A stretch of 64,000 bases of DNA. Source: Massilia brevitalea. GTDB lineage: Bacteria > Pseudomonadota > Gammaproteobacteria > Burkholderiales > Burkholderiaceae_D. Made by a program: the position numbers and the translations under genes. Of the stretch, positions 54,420 through 63,890 are shown one piece after another; positions within the stretch are counted from its first letter, which is position 1; each line of letters opens with the position of its first letter. The notes under the pieces were generated by a model that was given only the letters and a program-made list of their open reading frames with translations, searched no databases and was not told the origin of the DNA. The stretch is from assembly GCF_030711405.1 (NCBI RefSeq), contig NZ_JAULSI010000019.1:27615-91614 (forward strand). The letters run 5' to 3'.

Positions 54420-55303
54420 CAGTCGTCGTCGTCTTTGTGCAGGGACGGCGGCAATTTTTCGACCAGCAGCACGTGGATCTGGCGGGCGTCGGCGCGCAGC
54501 ACTTCGAATTGCAAATTGCCCAGGGTGAATTCCTCACCCTTGTGCGGCATGCGGCCGAGGTGGCTGGCCACAAAACCGCCGATGGTGTCGGCGTCGCCGG
54601 CCGGCAGGTCGGCGCCGATTTCGTCGTTGAACTGCTCGATCTCGGTCAGCGCCTTTACGCGCCAGCGCGGGCCTTGCTGGCCTTCCTTGATCGACAGGAC
54701 ATTGTCTTCTTCCTCGTCGAAATCGTATTCGTCCTCGATATCGCCGACGATCTGCTCCAGCACATCTTCGATGGTGATCAGGCCGGCCACGCCGCTGTAC
54801 TCGTCGACGACGATGGCCATGTGGTTGTGATTCGCGCGGAAGTCGCGCAGCAGCACGTTCAGGCGCTTCGACTCGGGAATGAAGATCGCGGGGCGCAGCA
54901 TGGCGCGCACGTCGAAGGTTTTCTCGGTGTAATACCGCAGCAAATCCTTGGCCAGCAGGATGCCGGCGACCTTGTCGCGCTCGCCTTCGATGGCGGGGAA
55001 GCGCGAGTGCTGGGTTTCCAGCACGATCGGCAGCCATTCCTCGATCGGATCGGTGATGTCGATCACGTCCATTTGGGAACGGGGCACCATGATGTCGCGC
55101 GCCGACAGGTCCGAGACCTGGAACACGCCTTCGATCATCGACAGGGCGTCGGCGTCGATCAGCTTGCGCTCGTGTGCTTCGTGCAGCACTTCGAGCAGCT
55201 CGGTGCGATTTTCTGGCTCAGGGGAGATGAATGCGGTCAGTCGTTCGAAGAGCGACCGGTGGGGTTTGGCGTCCGATCGGACGTCAGTGGGATACTCGGG
55301 CAT
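54419..55303 (-). CDS. corC: CorC/HlyC-type CBS-domain protein
   Basis: This 294-residue cytoplasmic protein has a CBS pair (about 75-195, with DIMVPRSQMDVID, HSRFPAIEGERDKVAGILLAKDLL and MAIVVDEYSGVAGLITIEDVLEQIVGDIEDE segments) and a CorC_HlyC domain (about 215-285). It lacks the DUF21 membrane domain, as in E. coli CorC (YbeX), which is linked to Mg2+/Co2+ efflux and ribosome maturation. The start is the Met of MPEYPTDVRSD. The stop overlaps lnt by 1 base. Both sit near ybeY-phoH-miaB, as usual, but here the iorAB genes intervene. Confidence 0.93.
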   Translation of the reverse strand: MPEYPTDVRSDAKPHRSLFERLTAFISPEPENRTELLEVLHEAHERKLIDADALSMIEGVFQVSDLSARDIMVPRSQMDVIDITDPIEEWLPIVLETQHSRFPAIEGERDKVAGILLAKDLLRYYTEKTFDVRAMLRPAIFIPESKRLNVLLRDFRANHNHMAIVVDEYSGVAGLITIEDVLEQIVGDIEDEYDFDEEEDNVLSIKEGQQGPRWRVKALTEIEQFNDEIGADLPAGDADTIGGFVASHLGRMPHKGEEFTLGNLQFEVLRADARQIHVLLVEKLPPSLHKDDDD

Positions 55304-55463
55304 AGTTGGCGTGAAGCCGTTGTTGCGATGAGCATAAGCATACACCAAAAGCGGGCTTGCCTGAATTTTGCGCAGCCGTGCGCTTTCATTGCGCTTGCTG
55401 GCGCGGTCCTGCAGCGGGGTGCCACTTACATTATAGTGATTGCTCAATTATAAAGGAGCGCCC

Positions 55464-55916
55464 ATGCCCGCCCTCACCATCAACGGCAACACCACCACCC
55501 TCGACGTGCCCGACGACATGCCCCTGCTGTGGGCCCTGCGCGACGTCGCCGGTCTCACTGGCACCAAGTTCGGCTGCGGCGTGGCCATGTGCGGCGCCTG
55601 CACCGTCCACCTCGACGGCCAGGCGATCCGTTCCTGCGTGACGCCGGTATCGAGCGCGGTGGGCAAGCAGATCGTTACCATCGAGGCGGTCGGCAACGAC
55701 CCGGTCGGCGCCAAGGTGCAGGACGCCTGGCGCCAGATCGACGTGGTGCAGTGCGGCTATTGCCAGTCGGGCCAGATCATGTCGGCCACGGCCTTGCTGA
55801 AAGCCACGCCGAAGCCGAGCGACGGCGACATCGACAACGCCATGAGCGGAAACATCTGTCGCTGCGGCACCTATGGACGCATCCGTCACGCGATCAAGAT
55901 CGCGGCCGCGAAATAA
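55464..55916 (+). CDS. iorA: Molybdenum hydroxylase 2Fe-2S subunit IorA-like
   Basis: This 150-residue protein is the small iron-sulfur chain of an isoquinoline 1-oxidoreductase-type enzyme. The plant-ferredoxin cluster has Cys38, 43, 46 and 58 ([11 protein letters not shown]), and the second cluster Cys97, 100, 132 and 134 (CGYC and ICRC). It carries electrons from the molybdenum chain encoded next, 9 bases downstream. AAAGGAG lies 5 bases before the ATG, and TATAGT at 55432-55437 is a likely -10. Divergent from corC across 160 bases. Confidence 0.93.
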   Translation: MPALTINGNTTTLDVPDDMPLLWALRDVAGLTGTKFGCGVAMCGACTVHLDGQAIRSCVTPVSSAVGKQIVTIEAVGNDPVGAKVQDAWRQIDVVQCGYCQSGQIMSATALLKATPKPSDGDIDNAMSGNICRCGTYGRIRHAIKIAAAK

Positions 55917-55925
55917 GGAGTACAC

Positions 55926-58160
55926 ATGAGCCAAGTCAAAAAAGAGCAACGCGCCGTTGCAAACTCGCGCCGCCGCTTCATGCAGCTCGGCGCCACCGCC
56001 GGCGGCGGGCTGCTGTTCGGCTTTTCCCTGTTCGGCTGCAGCAAGGAAGACGACCGCAAGGAGGCGCCGCCGGAAAAAGCCGTCGGCCAGGCCTCGACCG
56101 AGCATTCCGATACCCCGGCCGGACTGGCGCGCGACGCCTTTATCCGCATCGACCGCGACGGCATCGTGACGCTTGTCATCCACAAGGTGGAAATGGGGCA
56201 GGGCACCTTTACCTCGATGCCGATGCTGCTGGCCGAGGAACTCGGCGCCGATCTGTCGAAAGTGAAGCTGGAACAGGCGCCGGCCAACAACGAACTGTAT
56301 GCCGACCCGCTGCTGGGCGGCCAGGTGACCGGCGGCTCGACCTCGGTGCGCGGCGCCTGGCGCCCGCTGCGCGAAGCCGGCGCCATGGTGCGCGCGGTGC
56401 TGGTGCAGGCCGCGGCCAAGCAGTGGGATGTCGATACCGCCGATTTGCAGGTGGTGGCCGGCACCGTGCGCCACCAGGCCTCGGGCCGCTCGGCCCACTT
56501 CGGCGAACTGGTCGATGCGGCCTCGACGCTGACGCTGCCGAAAAACGTCAAGTTGAAGGACCCGGAACAGTTCGTCCTGATCGGCAAGGCCATGCGCCGC
56601 CTGGATGCGCCGGCCAAGGTGAATGGCACGGCCCAGTTCGGCATCGACGCGCGCCTGCCGAACATGGGGATTGCCGCCGTCGCCGCCTCGCCGGTCACCG
56701 GCGGCAAGCTGGTAGCGGTGGACGAGCAGAGGGCGCTGGCCGTGAAAGGCGTGCGCCAGGTGCTGCGCCTGGAGGGGGCGGTGGCCGTGGTGGCGGATCA
56801 TTTCTGGGCCGCGAAACAGGGTCTGGCGGCAGCTGCCCCGCGCTTCGAGGATGGCGCCAATGCCAACGTGAGCTCTGGCGGCATCGTCGCCGACATGCTG
56901 AAGCTGTCGCAGGGTACCGGCGCCGTGGCGCGCGACGATGGCAATGCGCTGAAGGTGCTGGGCGAGGAAGGCGGACGCAAGATCGAGGCCGTGTACGAGC
57001 TGCCTTTCCTGGCGCACGCCACCATGGAGCCGATCAATTGCACCGTGGACCTTCGCGCCGATGGCTGCGACCTCTGGGTCGGGACCCAGGTGCCGGCCCT
57101 GGCGCAAGGGGCGGCGGCCAAGGTGTCCGGGCTGCCGGTCGAGAAAGTAAAAGTGCACAACTTTTATATTGGCGGCGGTTTCGGGCGGCGGCTGGAGGTC
57201 GATTACGTAATCCAGGCGGTGTCGTTCGCCAGGCTGGCCAAGGGACCGATCAAGTTCATCTGGACCCGCGAGGAAGATATCCAGCACGACATGTACCGTC
57301 CTTATTATGTGGACCGCCTGGCGGCGCGCCTGGACGACAAGGGTAAACCTGCGGCCTGGTTCCACCGCGTCACCGGTTCCTCGATCATGGCGCGTTTTGC
57401 GCCGCCGGCAGTCAAGAACGGCGTCGACCCGGATGCGGTGGAAGGCGCGGCCGATTTGCAGTATGCGATTCCGGCCATGCGCGTGGAATATGTGCGCCAC
57501 GAACCGCCGGGCGTGCCGACCGCCTTCTGGCGCGGCGTGGGGCCGACCCATAACGTGTTCGTGGTCGAAAGTTTCATCGACGAATTGGCTGCGGCGGCCA
57601 AGCAGGACCCGGTGGCATTCCGCCGTGCCTTGCTGGAGAAGTCGCCGCGCACGCTGGGCGTGCTGAACCTGGCGGCGGAGAAGGCGGGCTGGGGCAAGCC
57701 TTTGAAACCCGTTGCCGGGCGCAAGGTGGGGCGCGGGGTGTCGACGCAGTTTGCGTTCGGCAGCTACATGGCGCAGGTGGCCGAGGTGTCGGTCGGGCCG
57801 GACGGCGACGTACGCGTGCACCGGGTGGTGTGCGCGGTCGATTGCGGGCAGGCGATCAACCCGGACGGGATCATTGCGCAGATGGAAGGCGGGATCGTGT
57901 TCGGCGCCTCGGCAGCGCTGTGGAACGAGATCACGCTCGACAAGGGGCGGGTGCAGCAGTCGAACTTTGGCGATTACCGCATGATGCGCATCCACGAGGC
58001 GCCGGTGGTGGAGGTGCACATCGTGAACAGCCGCGATGAGCCGGGCGGGATTGGCGAACCGGGGACGGCGGGGATTGCGCCGGCGTTGACGAATGCCGTG
58101 TTTGCGGCGACCGGGAAGCGGGTGCGCAAGTTGCCGATTGGGGAGCAGTTAAAAACATAA
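55926..58160 (+). CDS. iorB: Molybdenum hydroxylase large subunit IorB-like, Tat-exported
   Basis: This 744-residue subunit binds the molybdopterin cofactor and the substrate. Its N-terminus has a twin-arginine signal (SRRRFMQLG, residues 14-22) and then LFGCS with Cys38, a possible lipobox, suggesting periplasmic export and perhaps lipid anchoring. The xanthine oxidase fold shows [33 protein letters not shown], the Mo-site loop [11 protein letters not shown] and the late active-site glutamate in [14 protein letters not shown]. Members oxidise N-heterocycles or aldehydes; the substrate is unknown. No cytochrome c, XdhC or MobA gene follows. The pair interrupts an otherwise conserved core block. 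Confidence 0.92.
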   Translation: MSQVKKEQRAVANSRRRFMQLGATAGGGLLFGFSLFGCSKEDDRKEAPPEKAVGQASTEHSDTPAGLARDAFIRIDRDGIVTLVIHKVEMGQGTFTSMPMLLAEELGADLSKVKLEQAPANNELYADPLLGGQVTGGSTSVRGAWRPLREAGAMVRAVLVQAAAKQWDVDTADLQVVAGTVRHQASGRSAHFGELVDAASTLTLPKNVKLKDPEQFVLIGKAMRRLDAPAKVNGTAQFGIDARLPNMGIAAVAASPVTGGKLVAVDEQRALAVKGVRQVLRLEGAVAVVADHFWAAKQGLAAAAPRFEDGANANVSSGGIVADMLKLSQGTGAVARDDGNALKVLGEEGGRKIEAVYELPFLAHATMEPINCTVDLRADGCDLWVGTQVPALAQGAAAKVSGLPVEKVKVHNFYIGGGFGRRLEVDYVIQAVSFARLAKGPIKFIWTREEDIQHDMYRPYYVDRLAARLDDKGKPAAWFHRVTGSSIMARFAPPAVKNGVDPDAVEGAADLQYAIPAMRVEYVRHEPPGVPTAFWRGVGPTHNVFVVESFIDELAAAAKQDPVAFRRALLEKSPRTLGVLNLAAEKAGWGKPLKPVAGRKVGRGVSTQFAFGSYMAQVAEVSVGPDGDVRVHRVVCAVDCGQAINPDGIIAQMEGGIVFGASAALWNEITLDKGRVQQSNFGDYRMMRIHEAPVVEVHIVNSRDEPGGIGEPGTAGIAPALTNAVFAATGKRVRKLPIGEQLKT

Positions 58161-58181
58161 AGCGGCGTGATGTTGCCGTTG

Positions 58182-58286
58182 TAGGGTGGGCTCTTGAGCC
58201 CACGCGGTCTCATCGCTTGCCGGGTGATGCGTATGACAATGGACCGCTAACGTTGCGTCCGCGTGGGCACAAGTGCCCACCCTACG
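58182..58286. repeat. Pair of REP-like palindromes after iorB
   Basis: GTGGGCTCTTGAGCCCAC (58186-58203, forward) and GTGGGCACAAGTGCCCAC (58263-58280, inverted) flank 59 bases without coding potential. They fill the gap between convergent iorB and ybeY. Confidence 0.85.
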
Positions 58287-58317
58287 AACCCCGATACGCC
58301 AACAAATTTATTGGCGA

Positions 58318-58788
58318 TCACTTCTCGGCATACGGATCCGGATACCCCAGCGCTTCCATCACGTCACGCTCGAACTGTTCCATTTCCTCGGCTTCCTCGT
58401 CATGCTCGTGGTCGTAGCCCTGGGCATGCAGCACGCCGTGCACCACCAGGTGGGCGGCGTGTTCTTCCAGCGTCTTCTTCTGCTCGTCGGCCTCGCGCTG
58501 CAGCACGTCGGTGCACAGCACGATGTCGGCCTGCACCGGGTCGTCCTCGCCCAGTTCCTCGCCTTCGTTGTAGGCAAAGGTCAGCACGTTGGTGGCGTAG
58601 TCCTTGCCGCGGTAGTCGCGGTTCAGGGTAAGGCCCTCGGCGGCGTCGACGAAGCGGATCGCCAGTTCGGCCGGGCCCAGCAGGGCCGAGCGTACCCAGC
58701 GTTCCACCAGCTCCGGGGTGATGGTGGCTTCCAGGCGCGTGTCCGGGTACTGGACGTCGAGTTCGAGATTATGGTTTTTTTCTTGCAT
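58318..58788 (-). CDS. ybeY: Endoribonuclease YbeY
   Basis: YbeY is a metal-dependent endoribonuclease required for 16S rRNA 3' end maturation and ribosome quality control. The 156 residues end with the zinc triad H117, H121, H127 in HGVLHAQGYDH, preceded by LNRDYRGKDYATNVLTF. The start is the Met of [11 protein letters not shown] at 58788, inside the last codons of phoH (20-base overlap). An acidic run (EHDEEAEEME) follows the metal site. Confidence 0.95.
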   Translation of the reverse strand: MQEKNHNLELDVQYPDTRLEATITPELVERWVRSALLGPAELAIRFVDAAEGLTLNRDYRGKDYATNVLTFAYNEGEELGEDDPVQADIVLCTDVLQREADEQKKTLEEHAAHLVVHGVLHAQGYDHEHDEEAEEMEQFERDVMEALGYPDPYAEK

Positions 58789-59854
58789 TGCGGGCAGTCG
58801 TGGGTTTAGGAAGCGCGCCCAGTTCCTGGACTTCGCTGGCTTTTTCGTAAGCGTCGACAATGCGGCCCACCAGCGGGTGGCGCACCACGTCGGCACTCGA
58901 GAATTGCGTAAACGCGATGCCGCGCACGTCGCGCAGGACATGCATGGCGTCGACCAGGCCCGAGCGCTGGGTCTTGTGCAGATCGACCTGGGTCACGTCG
59001 CCGGTGACCACGGCCTTGCTGCCGAAGCCGATACGCGTGAGGAACATCTTCATCTGCTCCACCGTCGTGTTCTGGGCTTCGTCCAGGATCACGAAGGCGT
59101 GGTTCAGCGTGCGGCCGCGCATGTAGGCCAGCGGCGCGATCTCGATCACCTGCTTTTCGAACAGCTTTTGCGTGCGGTCGAAACCGAGCAGGTCATACAA
59201 AGCGTCGTACAGCGGACGCAGGTAAGGGTCGACCTTCTGGCTCATGTCGCCGGGCAGGAAGCCGAGGCGTTCGCCGGCTTCCACCGCCGGACGCGTCAGG
59301 ATGATGCGTTTCACGGCGTCGCGTTCCAGCGCATCGACCGCGCAGGCCACGGCCAGATAGGTCTTGCCGGTGCCGGCCGGGCCGATGCCGAAGCTGATGT
59401 CGTGCTCGAGCACGGCGCGCAGGTACTGGATCTGGTGCGGCGTGCGTCCGCGCAAGTCGCTGCGGCGCGTCTTCAGGGTCGGGCTGACCAGCTCCGCGTT
59501 GTCTTCGCCGTCTTCTTCGTGCGTGGTCCCGGTGCTGGCAGCGGCGGCTTCGGCTGGCTTGGCGCTGTCGGCTGTCGGGCGCAGGCCGGCGCGCTGTTCC
59601 ACCAGGGCCAGCTGCACTTCCTCGATCGGCACGACCTTGTTGGCCACTGCATAGAAGCGTTCGAGCAGTTCGACCGCGCGCTCGGCATTCGTGCCGGTGA
59701 CGATGAATTTCTCGCCGCGGCGGAAGATGGTCACGTCGAGGGCCGCACCGATCTGGCGCAGGTTTTCGTCGAGCGGACCACACAGGTGGGCAAGCCGCGT
59801 GTTATCGAGCGGCTCGGGAATGAAGTACGAAGGCTGGGTAGGAGTGGTTTTCAA
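58769..59854 (-). CDS. ybeZ: PhoH-like ATPase (YbeZ)
   Basis: This 361-residue PhoH family ATPase works with YbeY in rRNA processing. Walker A is GPAGTGKT at 158-165, Walker B VILDEAQN follows, and GDVTQVDL is a sensor motif. An N-terminal KH-like domain (about 40-75) and a disordered Ala/Glu-rich linker (about 95-125) precede it. The start overlaps the miaB stop by 4 bases, and the end overlaps ybeY. Confidence 0.95.
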   Translation of the reverse strand: MKTTPTQPSYFIPEPLDNTRLAHLCGPLDENLRQIGAALDVTIFRRGEKFIVTGTNAERAVELLERFYAVANKVVPIEEVQLALVEQRAGLRPTADSAKPAEAAAASTGTTHEEDGEDNAELVSPTLKTRRSDLRGRTPHQIQYLRAVLEHDISFGIGPAGTGKTYLAVACAVDALERDAVKRIILTRPAVEAGERLGFLPGDMSQKVDPYLRPLYDALYDLLGFDRTQKLFEKQVIEIAPLAYMRGRTLNHAFVILDEAQNTTVEQMKMFLTRIGFGSKAVVTGDVTQVDLHKTQRSGLVDAMHVLRDVRGIAFTQFSSADVVRHPLVGRIVDAYEKASEVQELGALPKPTTARNARKKP

Positions 59855-61221
59855 CTGGCTTTGGCAATCGTATCGAGATTGGCGACGAGTTCGCCGCGCA
59901 GGGAATAATCCAGGGTTTCCGTGACGCGTACGTCGACCAGCTGGCCGACCAGTGCGTTGCCGGAAGCGCCTGGGGCGAAATAAATGACGCGGTTGTTTTC
60001 GGCGCGGCCCTGGAGCTCATTCGGATCGCGCTTGGATGGGCCTTCGACCAGGATGCGCTGGACGGTGCCGACCATGGCCGCGCTGAGCTTGCGGGTATTC
60101 GCGTCGATCTGGGCCTGCAGGCGCTGCAGGCGCGCCAGCTTGACCTCGTGCGGGGTGTCGTCTTCGAGATTCGCGGCCGGGGTGCCCGGACGCTTGCTGA
60201 AGATAAAGGAGAAGCTGTTGTCGAAGCCGACGTCCTGCACCAGTTTCATCATGGCTTCGAAATCGGCATCGGTTTCGCCAGGGAAGCCGACGATGAAGTC
60301 CGAGGAAATCGTGATGTCCGGGCGCACCGCGCGGATGCGGCGGATGATGCTTTTATATTCCAGTCCGGTATAGCCGCGCTTCATGGCTTGCAAAATACGG
60401 TCGGAACCGTGCTGCACCGGCAGATACAGGTGATTCACCAGCTGCGGAATCCTGGCAAAGGCGTCGATCAGGCGCTGGGTGAATTCCTTCGGGTGGCTGG
60501 TAACGAAGCGCAGGCGCTCGATACCGGGAATATCGGCAATGTATTCGAGCAGCAGCGCAAAGTCAGCAAATTCACCAACTGCGCCACCCTCCATCGCGCC
60601 GCGGTAAGCATTCACATTCTGGCCCAGCAACATGATTTCCTTTACGCCCTGGGCGGCCAGGCCGGCGACTTCGGTCAGCACATCCTCGAAGCGGCGCGAG
60701 ACTTCCTCGCCGCGGGTGTAGGGCACGACGCAATAACTGCAATATTTGCTGCAGCCTTCCATGATCGATACATAGGCGACCGGGCCGTCGACCTTGGCCG
60801 GGGGCAGGTGATCGAACTTTTCGATTTCCGGGAAGCTGATGTCGACCTGGGCCGTGCCGCTGCTGCGCCGCTCGCGGATCATCTGCGGCAGGCGGTGCAG
60901 GGTTTGCGGGCCGAACACCATGTCGACGTGCGGGGCGCGCTTGACGATGGCCTGGCCTTCCTGCGACGCCACGCAGCCGCCGACGCCGATGATCAGGTCG
61001 GGGCGCTGGCGTTTCAGTTCGCGCAGGCGGCCCAAGTCGGAAAACACTTTCTCCTGCGCTTTTTCGCGCACCGAGCAGGTATTGAACAGGATGACGTCGG
61101 CGTCGTCCGGTTTATCGGTGCGCACCAGACCATCGGATGCGCCAAGCACGTCCGCCATTTTGTCCGAGTCGTACTCGTTCATCTGGCAACCGAAGGTCTT
61201 GATAAATACTTTTTTCTGCAT
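59851..61221 (-). CDS. miaB: tRNA-2-methylthio-N6-isopentenyladenosine synthase MiaB
   Basis: MiaB adds the methylthio group to i6A37 in tRNAs reading U-starting codons. The 456-residue radical SAM protein has the auxiliary cluster cysteines Cys12, 49 and 83 in the UPF0004 domain, the SAM cluster Cys157, 161 and 164 (CSKYCSYC), and a C-terminal TRAM domain (about 380-440). It heads the unit miaB-phoH-ybeY. Upstream, a CGCTTT/AAAGCG palindrome (61249-61263) lies 28 bases before the start codon. Confidence 0.96.
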   Translation of the reverse strand: MQKKVFIKTFGCQMNEYDSDKMADVLGASDGLVRTDKPDDADVILFNTCSVREKAQEKVFSDLGRLRELKRQRPDLIIGVGGCVASQEGQAIVKRAPHVDMVFGPQTLHRLPQMIRERRSSGTAQVDISFPEIEKFDHLPPAKVDGPVAYVSIMEGCSKYCSYCVVPYTRGEEVSRRFEDVLTEVAGLAAQGVKEIMLLGQNVNAYRGAMEGGAVGEFADFALLLEYIADIPGIERLRFVTSHPKEFTQRLIDAFARIPQLVNHLYLPVQHGSDRILQAMKRGYTGLEYKSIIRRIRAVRPDITISSDFIVGFPGETDADFEAMMKLVQDVGFDNSFSFIFSKRPGTPAANLEDDTPHEVKLARLQRLQAQIDANTRKLSAAMVGTVQRILVEGPSKRDPNELQGRAENNRVIYFAPGASGNALVGQLVDVRVTETLDYSLRGELVANLDTIAKAS

Positions 61222-61847
61222 GGAATGCTTCGTTAAAAGAAATGCTAACGCTTTGACAAAGCGTCAAGCGAGTTTACCGTAAATCCCTGTTTGAAGCCGA
61301 AAAGCGGCGTGCGGGAGGGGCGAATGAATGCTACCAAGAATCACTTATTGCCTGAATAAATCACGTTGTTAATCTATTCAGATTGTTAAATTGCGTTGAG
61401 GAATCAAAACGCGCTAGCCAAGGCAGAGTCAGGGTTTGCTCAGGATATTTCCTGTTGTAAATCAATACGTTCGGCTCGAATTCTTTCACACAAATTAACG
61501 GAAGAAATCTCTTGCGTGCGCCACAAATTATCCCCATGTGTTGAAATGCTTATGTGACAAGCTTTCCGCACGATAGCTTGATTTCCAACAATGACTCATG
61601 TGCTCAGGACGGATGTTCAAATACTGTGTGGGTCTGATAATTTGTTTGAAAGACAAGTGCGTTTGGGGGAGTGTTAAGCAGAGAGCATGCAAGCCGGCAT
61701 GTTTCTTAAGTAAAGATTCAGATTGGGTCGGCAGACTTGTTCTGAATGTTGGCTCAAGAGCGTGTTCGGGAACTTATGTTGACAGAAGCACAGTCTTTAC
61801 AAAGTTCGTAAAGAACTATTTTAAACTACACTCACGAGGTAAAAATC
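61222..61847. other. AT-rich 626-base gap between divergent miaB and a DNA-binding protein gene
   Basis: This is the most AT-rich stretch in the window and has no convincing gene. Visible elements are the CGCTTTGACAAAGCG palindrome (61249-61263), CTGAATA/TATTCAG arms (61352-61358 and 61375-61381) and the inverted repeat at 61794-61814. A 97-codon frame at 61598-61891 is Cys/Lys-rich, unlike neighbouring genes, overlaps the next start and is rejected. The region could be a long regulatory leader, an sRNA locus or recently acquired DNA. No T-run terminator is seen inside it. Confidence 0.6.
61794..61814 (+). promoter_or_regulatory. Inverted repeat over a candidate promoter
   Basis: TCTTTAC (61794-61800) and GTAAAGA (61808-61814) pair perfectly around 7 bases. 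The left arm contains TTTACA (61796-61801), and TATTTT lies at 61817-61822, a weak -35/-10 pair with 15 bases between. GAGGT (61836-61840) precedes the ATG. The repeat is a candidate operator, possibly for the encoded protein itself. Confidence 0.35.
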
Positions 61848-62234
61848 ATGGCACATCATGCTTTGTCTTCACAGGAAAGCTACAACCCTAACCATCTGCT
61901 CGACATTCTGCTGGGCAAGATGCAACTGAAAAACGACGCCGCGCTGTCGCGCATGCTGGAAGTGGCCCCGCCGGTCATCAGCAAGATCCGTCACCACCGC
62001 CTGCCAGTCGGCGCCTCGCTGCTGATCCGCATGCACGAAGTTACCGGCATGAGCATTCGCGACCTGCGCGACCTGATGGGCGACCGCCGCACCAAATACC
62101 GCCTGTCCGACGCCCAGGGCCGCCCGAAACCAGAAGAGAAGGCAGCACAGGCCGCAGCGGCAGCCCAGCAGCAGCAACAGCAGCAATCGCAAGGCAACGA
62201 AGCTTCGCCGTCGACCGGTAATTATGCGCACTGA
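61848..62234 (+). CDS. Small helix-turn-helix protein with polyglutamine tract
   Basis: This 128-residue protein has a Cro/C1-like helix-turn-helix domain (about 16-80) with ALSRMLEVAPPVISKIRHHRLPVGASLLIRMHEVTGMSIRDLRDLMG. The tail is disordered: an Ala/Glu/Lys stretch and seven consecutive glutamines (107-113). It resembles a short protein family I associate with Oxalobacteraceae; its targets are unknown. The gene has a strong ribosome binding site, a possible operator upstream and a hairpin 3 bases after its stop, so it is a single-gene unit. Confidence 0.82.
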   Translation: MAHHALSSQESYNPNHLLDILLGKMQLKNDAALSRMLEVAPPVISKIRHHRLPVGASLLIRMHEVTGMSIRDLRDLMGDRRTKYRLSDAQGRPKPEEKAAQAAAAAQQQQQQQSQGNEASPSTGNYAH

Positions 62235-62236
62235 TA

Positions 62237-62272
62237 CCGGCGGCATGGCAGATTCTACTGCCGTGCCACCGG
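62237..62272 (+). terminator. Long hairpin after the helix-turn-helix gene
   Basis: CCGGCGGCATGGCAG (62237-62251) pairs with CTGCCGTGCCACCGG (62258-62272) around a 6-base loop, with one mismatch and one G-U pair. It starts 3 bases after the stop. The remaining 279 bases to the GST gene hold a weaker stem (GGCGC/GCGCC near 62297) and no gene; no clear promoter was found for the GST. Confidence 0.6.
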
Positions 62273-62551
62273 TGATGCGCGGCAGCTGCCCGGCGCGCTA
62301 AGCGCCGCGCACGCTGTCGGTTTTCCTTCCTCGTCCTTCCGGACGCACGTTTTCCCAGTCCTGCATTTTCCGGCGCCCTCCAGGGCAGGCCGGTATTTTT
62401 TTGCGTCCAGCGCGTGAACCGGGCGGATTGAGCGGCCCCAAGCAGGCAGGTCCCGGATACGGTATTCTCGCGCTGCCTCGGCGCGGCGTTTGCTGCCCGC
62501 CCGGGCGGCCTGGCTATTCGCCATGCCCTTCACCCAGACAAAGGACCCTAC

Positions 62552-63160
62552 ATGAAACTGTATTTCAGCCCCGGCGCCTGCTCGCTGTCCCCGCACATCG
62601 TCCTGCTCGAAACGGGCCTGCCCTTCAGCACCGAGCGCGTCGACCTCGGCAAGAAACGCACGGCCGGCGGCGCGGACTTCCGCAGCATCAATCCGAACGG
62701 GTACGTGCCGGCGCTCGAACTGGAGAATGGTACCGTGCTGACCGAAGGCCCGGCTATCGTCCAGTACCTGGCCGATCTCGCGCCGCAAACCGGCCTGCTG
62801 CCTGCCGTCGGCCAGGTCGAGCGCTACCAGGCCCTGGGCTGGCTGAACTACATTTCCACCGAGCTGCACAAGAACTACAGCCCGCTGTTCAAGCCGGACG
62901 CAAGCGACGACATGCGCGCCAACGCGCGCAAGATGCTGGCACTGCGCTTCTCGCACGTTGCAAGCCACCTGGAAGGCCGCGACTTCCTGGCGGGCAGCCA
63001 GTTCGGCGTGGCCGATGCCTACCTGTTCACCGTGCTGGGCTGGGCCGACGTGGTCAAGTTCAGCCTGGCCGACTGGCCGCAACTGCAAGTCTTCCGCGAG
63101 CGCATCGGTGCACGCCCGGCCGTACAGGCCGCCCTGCGCGCCGAAGGCTTGTTGAAATAA
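62552..63160 (+). CDS. Glutathione S-transferase, beta class
   Basis: This 202-residue cytosolic GST has a thioredoxin-like N-domain (1-80) and a helical C-domain. The start MKLYFSPGACSLSPH places Cys10 where beta-class enzymes have their mixed-disulfide cysteine. The cis-proline motif is GYVPALEL, and the glutathione-binding segment is LTEGPAIVQYLAD. The C-terminal N-capping box is FGVADAYLF. It probably detoxifies or reduces electrophiles; no substrate is implied by its neighbours. AAAGGA lies 6 bases before the ATG. Confidence 0.94.
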   Translation: MKLYFSPGACSLSPHIVLLETGLPFSTERVDLGKKRTAGGADFRSINPNGYVPALELENGTVLTEGPAIVQYLADLAPQTGLLPAVGQVERYQALGWLNYISTELHKNYSPLFKPDASDDMRANARKMLALRFSHVASHLEGRDFLAGSQFGVADAYLFTVLGWADVVKFSLADWPQLQVFRERIGARPAVQAALRAEGLLK

Positions 63161-63212
63161 GTTGCATAAATAAAATGATGCTGCCCAGCTCCATGGGCGG
63201 TAACATGGCCGC

Positions 63213-63776
63213 ATGACCAGCAAACGCTATATTGCCCTGTTACGCGGCATCAACGTGGGCCGCGCCAAGCGCGTGGCCATGGCCGACCTGCGCACCCTGG
63301 TGGCCGAACTCGGCCATACCGACGTGCGCAGCCTGCTCAACAGCGGGAACATCGTGTTCGGCGCGGGTGACATCAATCCGCTTGGCGCCGCCAAGGCTAT
63401 CGAAGAAGCCATGGTGCTGAAACTCGGCGTGGCGGCGCGCGTGATGGTGCTGGACGATGCAGTCCTGGCCGCTGTGCTGGCAGAAAACACCTTGTTGCCG
63501 CTGTCGACCGACCATGCGCGCCTGCTGGTCTTCCTGCTGCCGGACGCGGCTGCGCGCGCGGCGATTGCGCCGCTGTGCGAACGCGACTGGGGCGAGGGCG
63601 CCCTGGCCGTTGGCCAGCATGCCGCCTATGTCTGGTGCCCGGATGGCGTGCTCGACAGCCCTGCGGCGGCCGCGCTCGGCAAGCAGCTGGGCGACACGAC
63701 CACTTCGCGCAACTGGAATACCCTGTGCAAGCTGTATGCGCTCTGCACGGAAGCGCCGCGCATTACGAGGATGTGA
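63213..63776 (+). CDS. DUF1697 family protein
   Basis: This 187-residue protein begins YIALLRGINVGRAKRVAMADLR and has SLLNSGNIVF, both typical of DUF1697, and ends with SRNWNTLCKLYAL. Function is unknown. It lies 52 bases after the GST gene on the same strand; the gap contains no promoter I can name. Its last codons and stop lie in the left arm of a long inverted repeat (63768-63866). Confidence 0.9.
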   Translation: MTSKRYIALLRGINVGRAKRVAMADLRTLVAELGHTDVRSLLNSGNIVFGAGDINPLGAAKAIEEAMVLKLGVAARVMVLDDAVLAAVLAENTLLPLSTDHARLLVFLLPDAAARAAIAPLCERDWGEGALAVGQHAAYVWCPDGVLDSPAAAALGKQLGDTTTSRNWNTLCKLYALCTEAPRITRM

Positions 63777-63866
63777 AAAAATCGCCATGGCTGCGTTGCC
63801 TCGTCTCGCCGTACGCTCGTACTGTCTTCGACTCGGCGCCTTGCCCTGACAATTTTTTCACATCCT
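63768..63866. repeat. Inverted-repeat element at the DUF1697 stop codon
   Basis: AGGATGTGAAAAAAT (63768-63782) and ATTTTTTCACATCCT (63852-63866) are perfect 15-base complements enclosing 69 bases. The left arm contains the stop codon, and the A/T tracts would give a terminator in both directions. The interior (GCCATGGCTGCG, CTCGCCGTAC, CGGCGCCTTGCCCTGAC) looks like a dispersed repeat of this bacterial group, though only one copy is in the window. Confidence 0.75.
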
Positions 63867-63890
63867 CTACGTGACGCGGTACTTAACGCG

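Noticed and set aside
61501..61560. TTATCCCCA as a DnaA box and possible origin
   Set aside because: There is only one imperfect match, with no cluster and no dnaA, dnaN or parAB nearby.
61598..61891. 97-codon frame in the AT-rich gap
   Set aside because: It has no ribosome binding site, no similarity I recognise, and it overlaps the well-supported start at 61848 in another frame.
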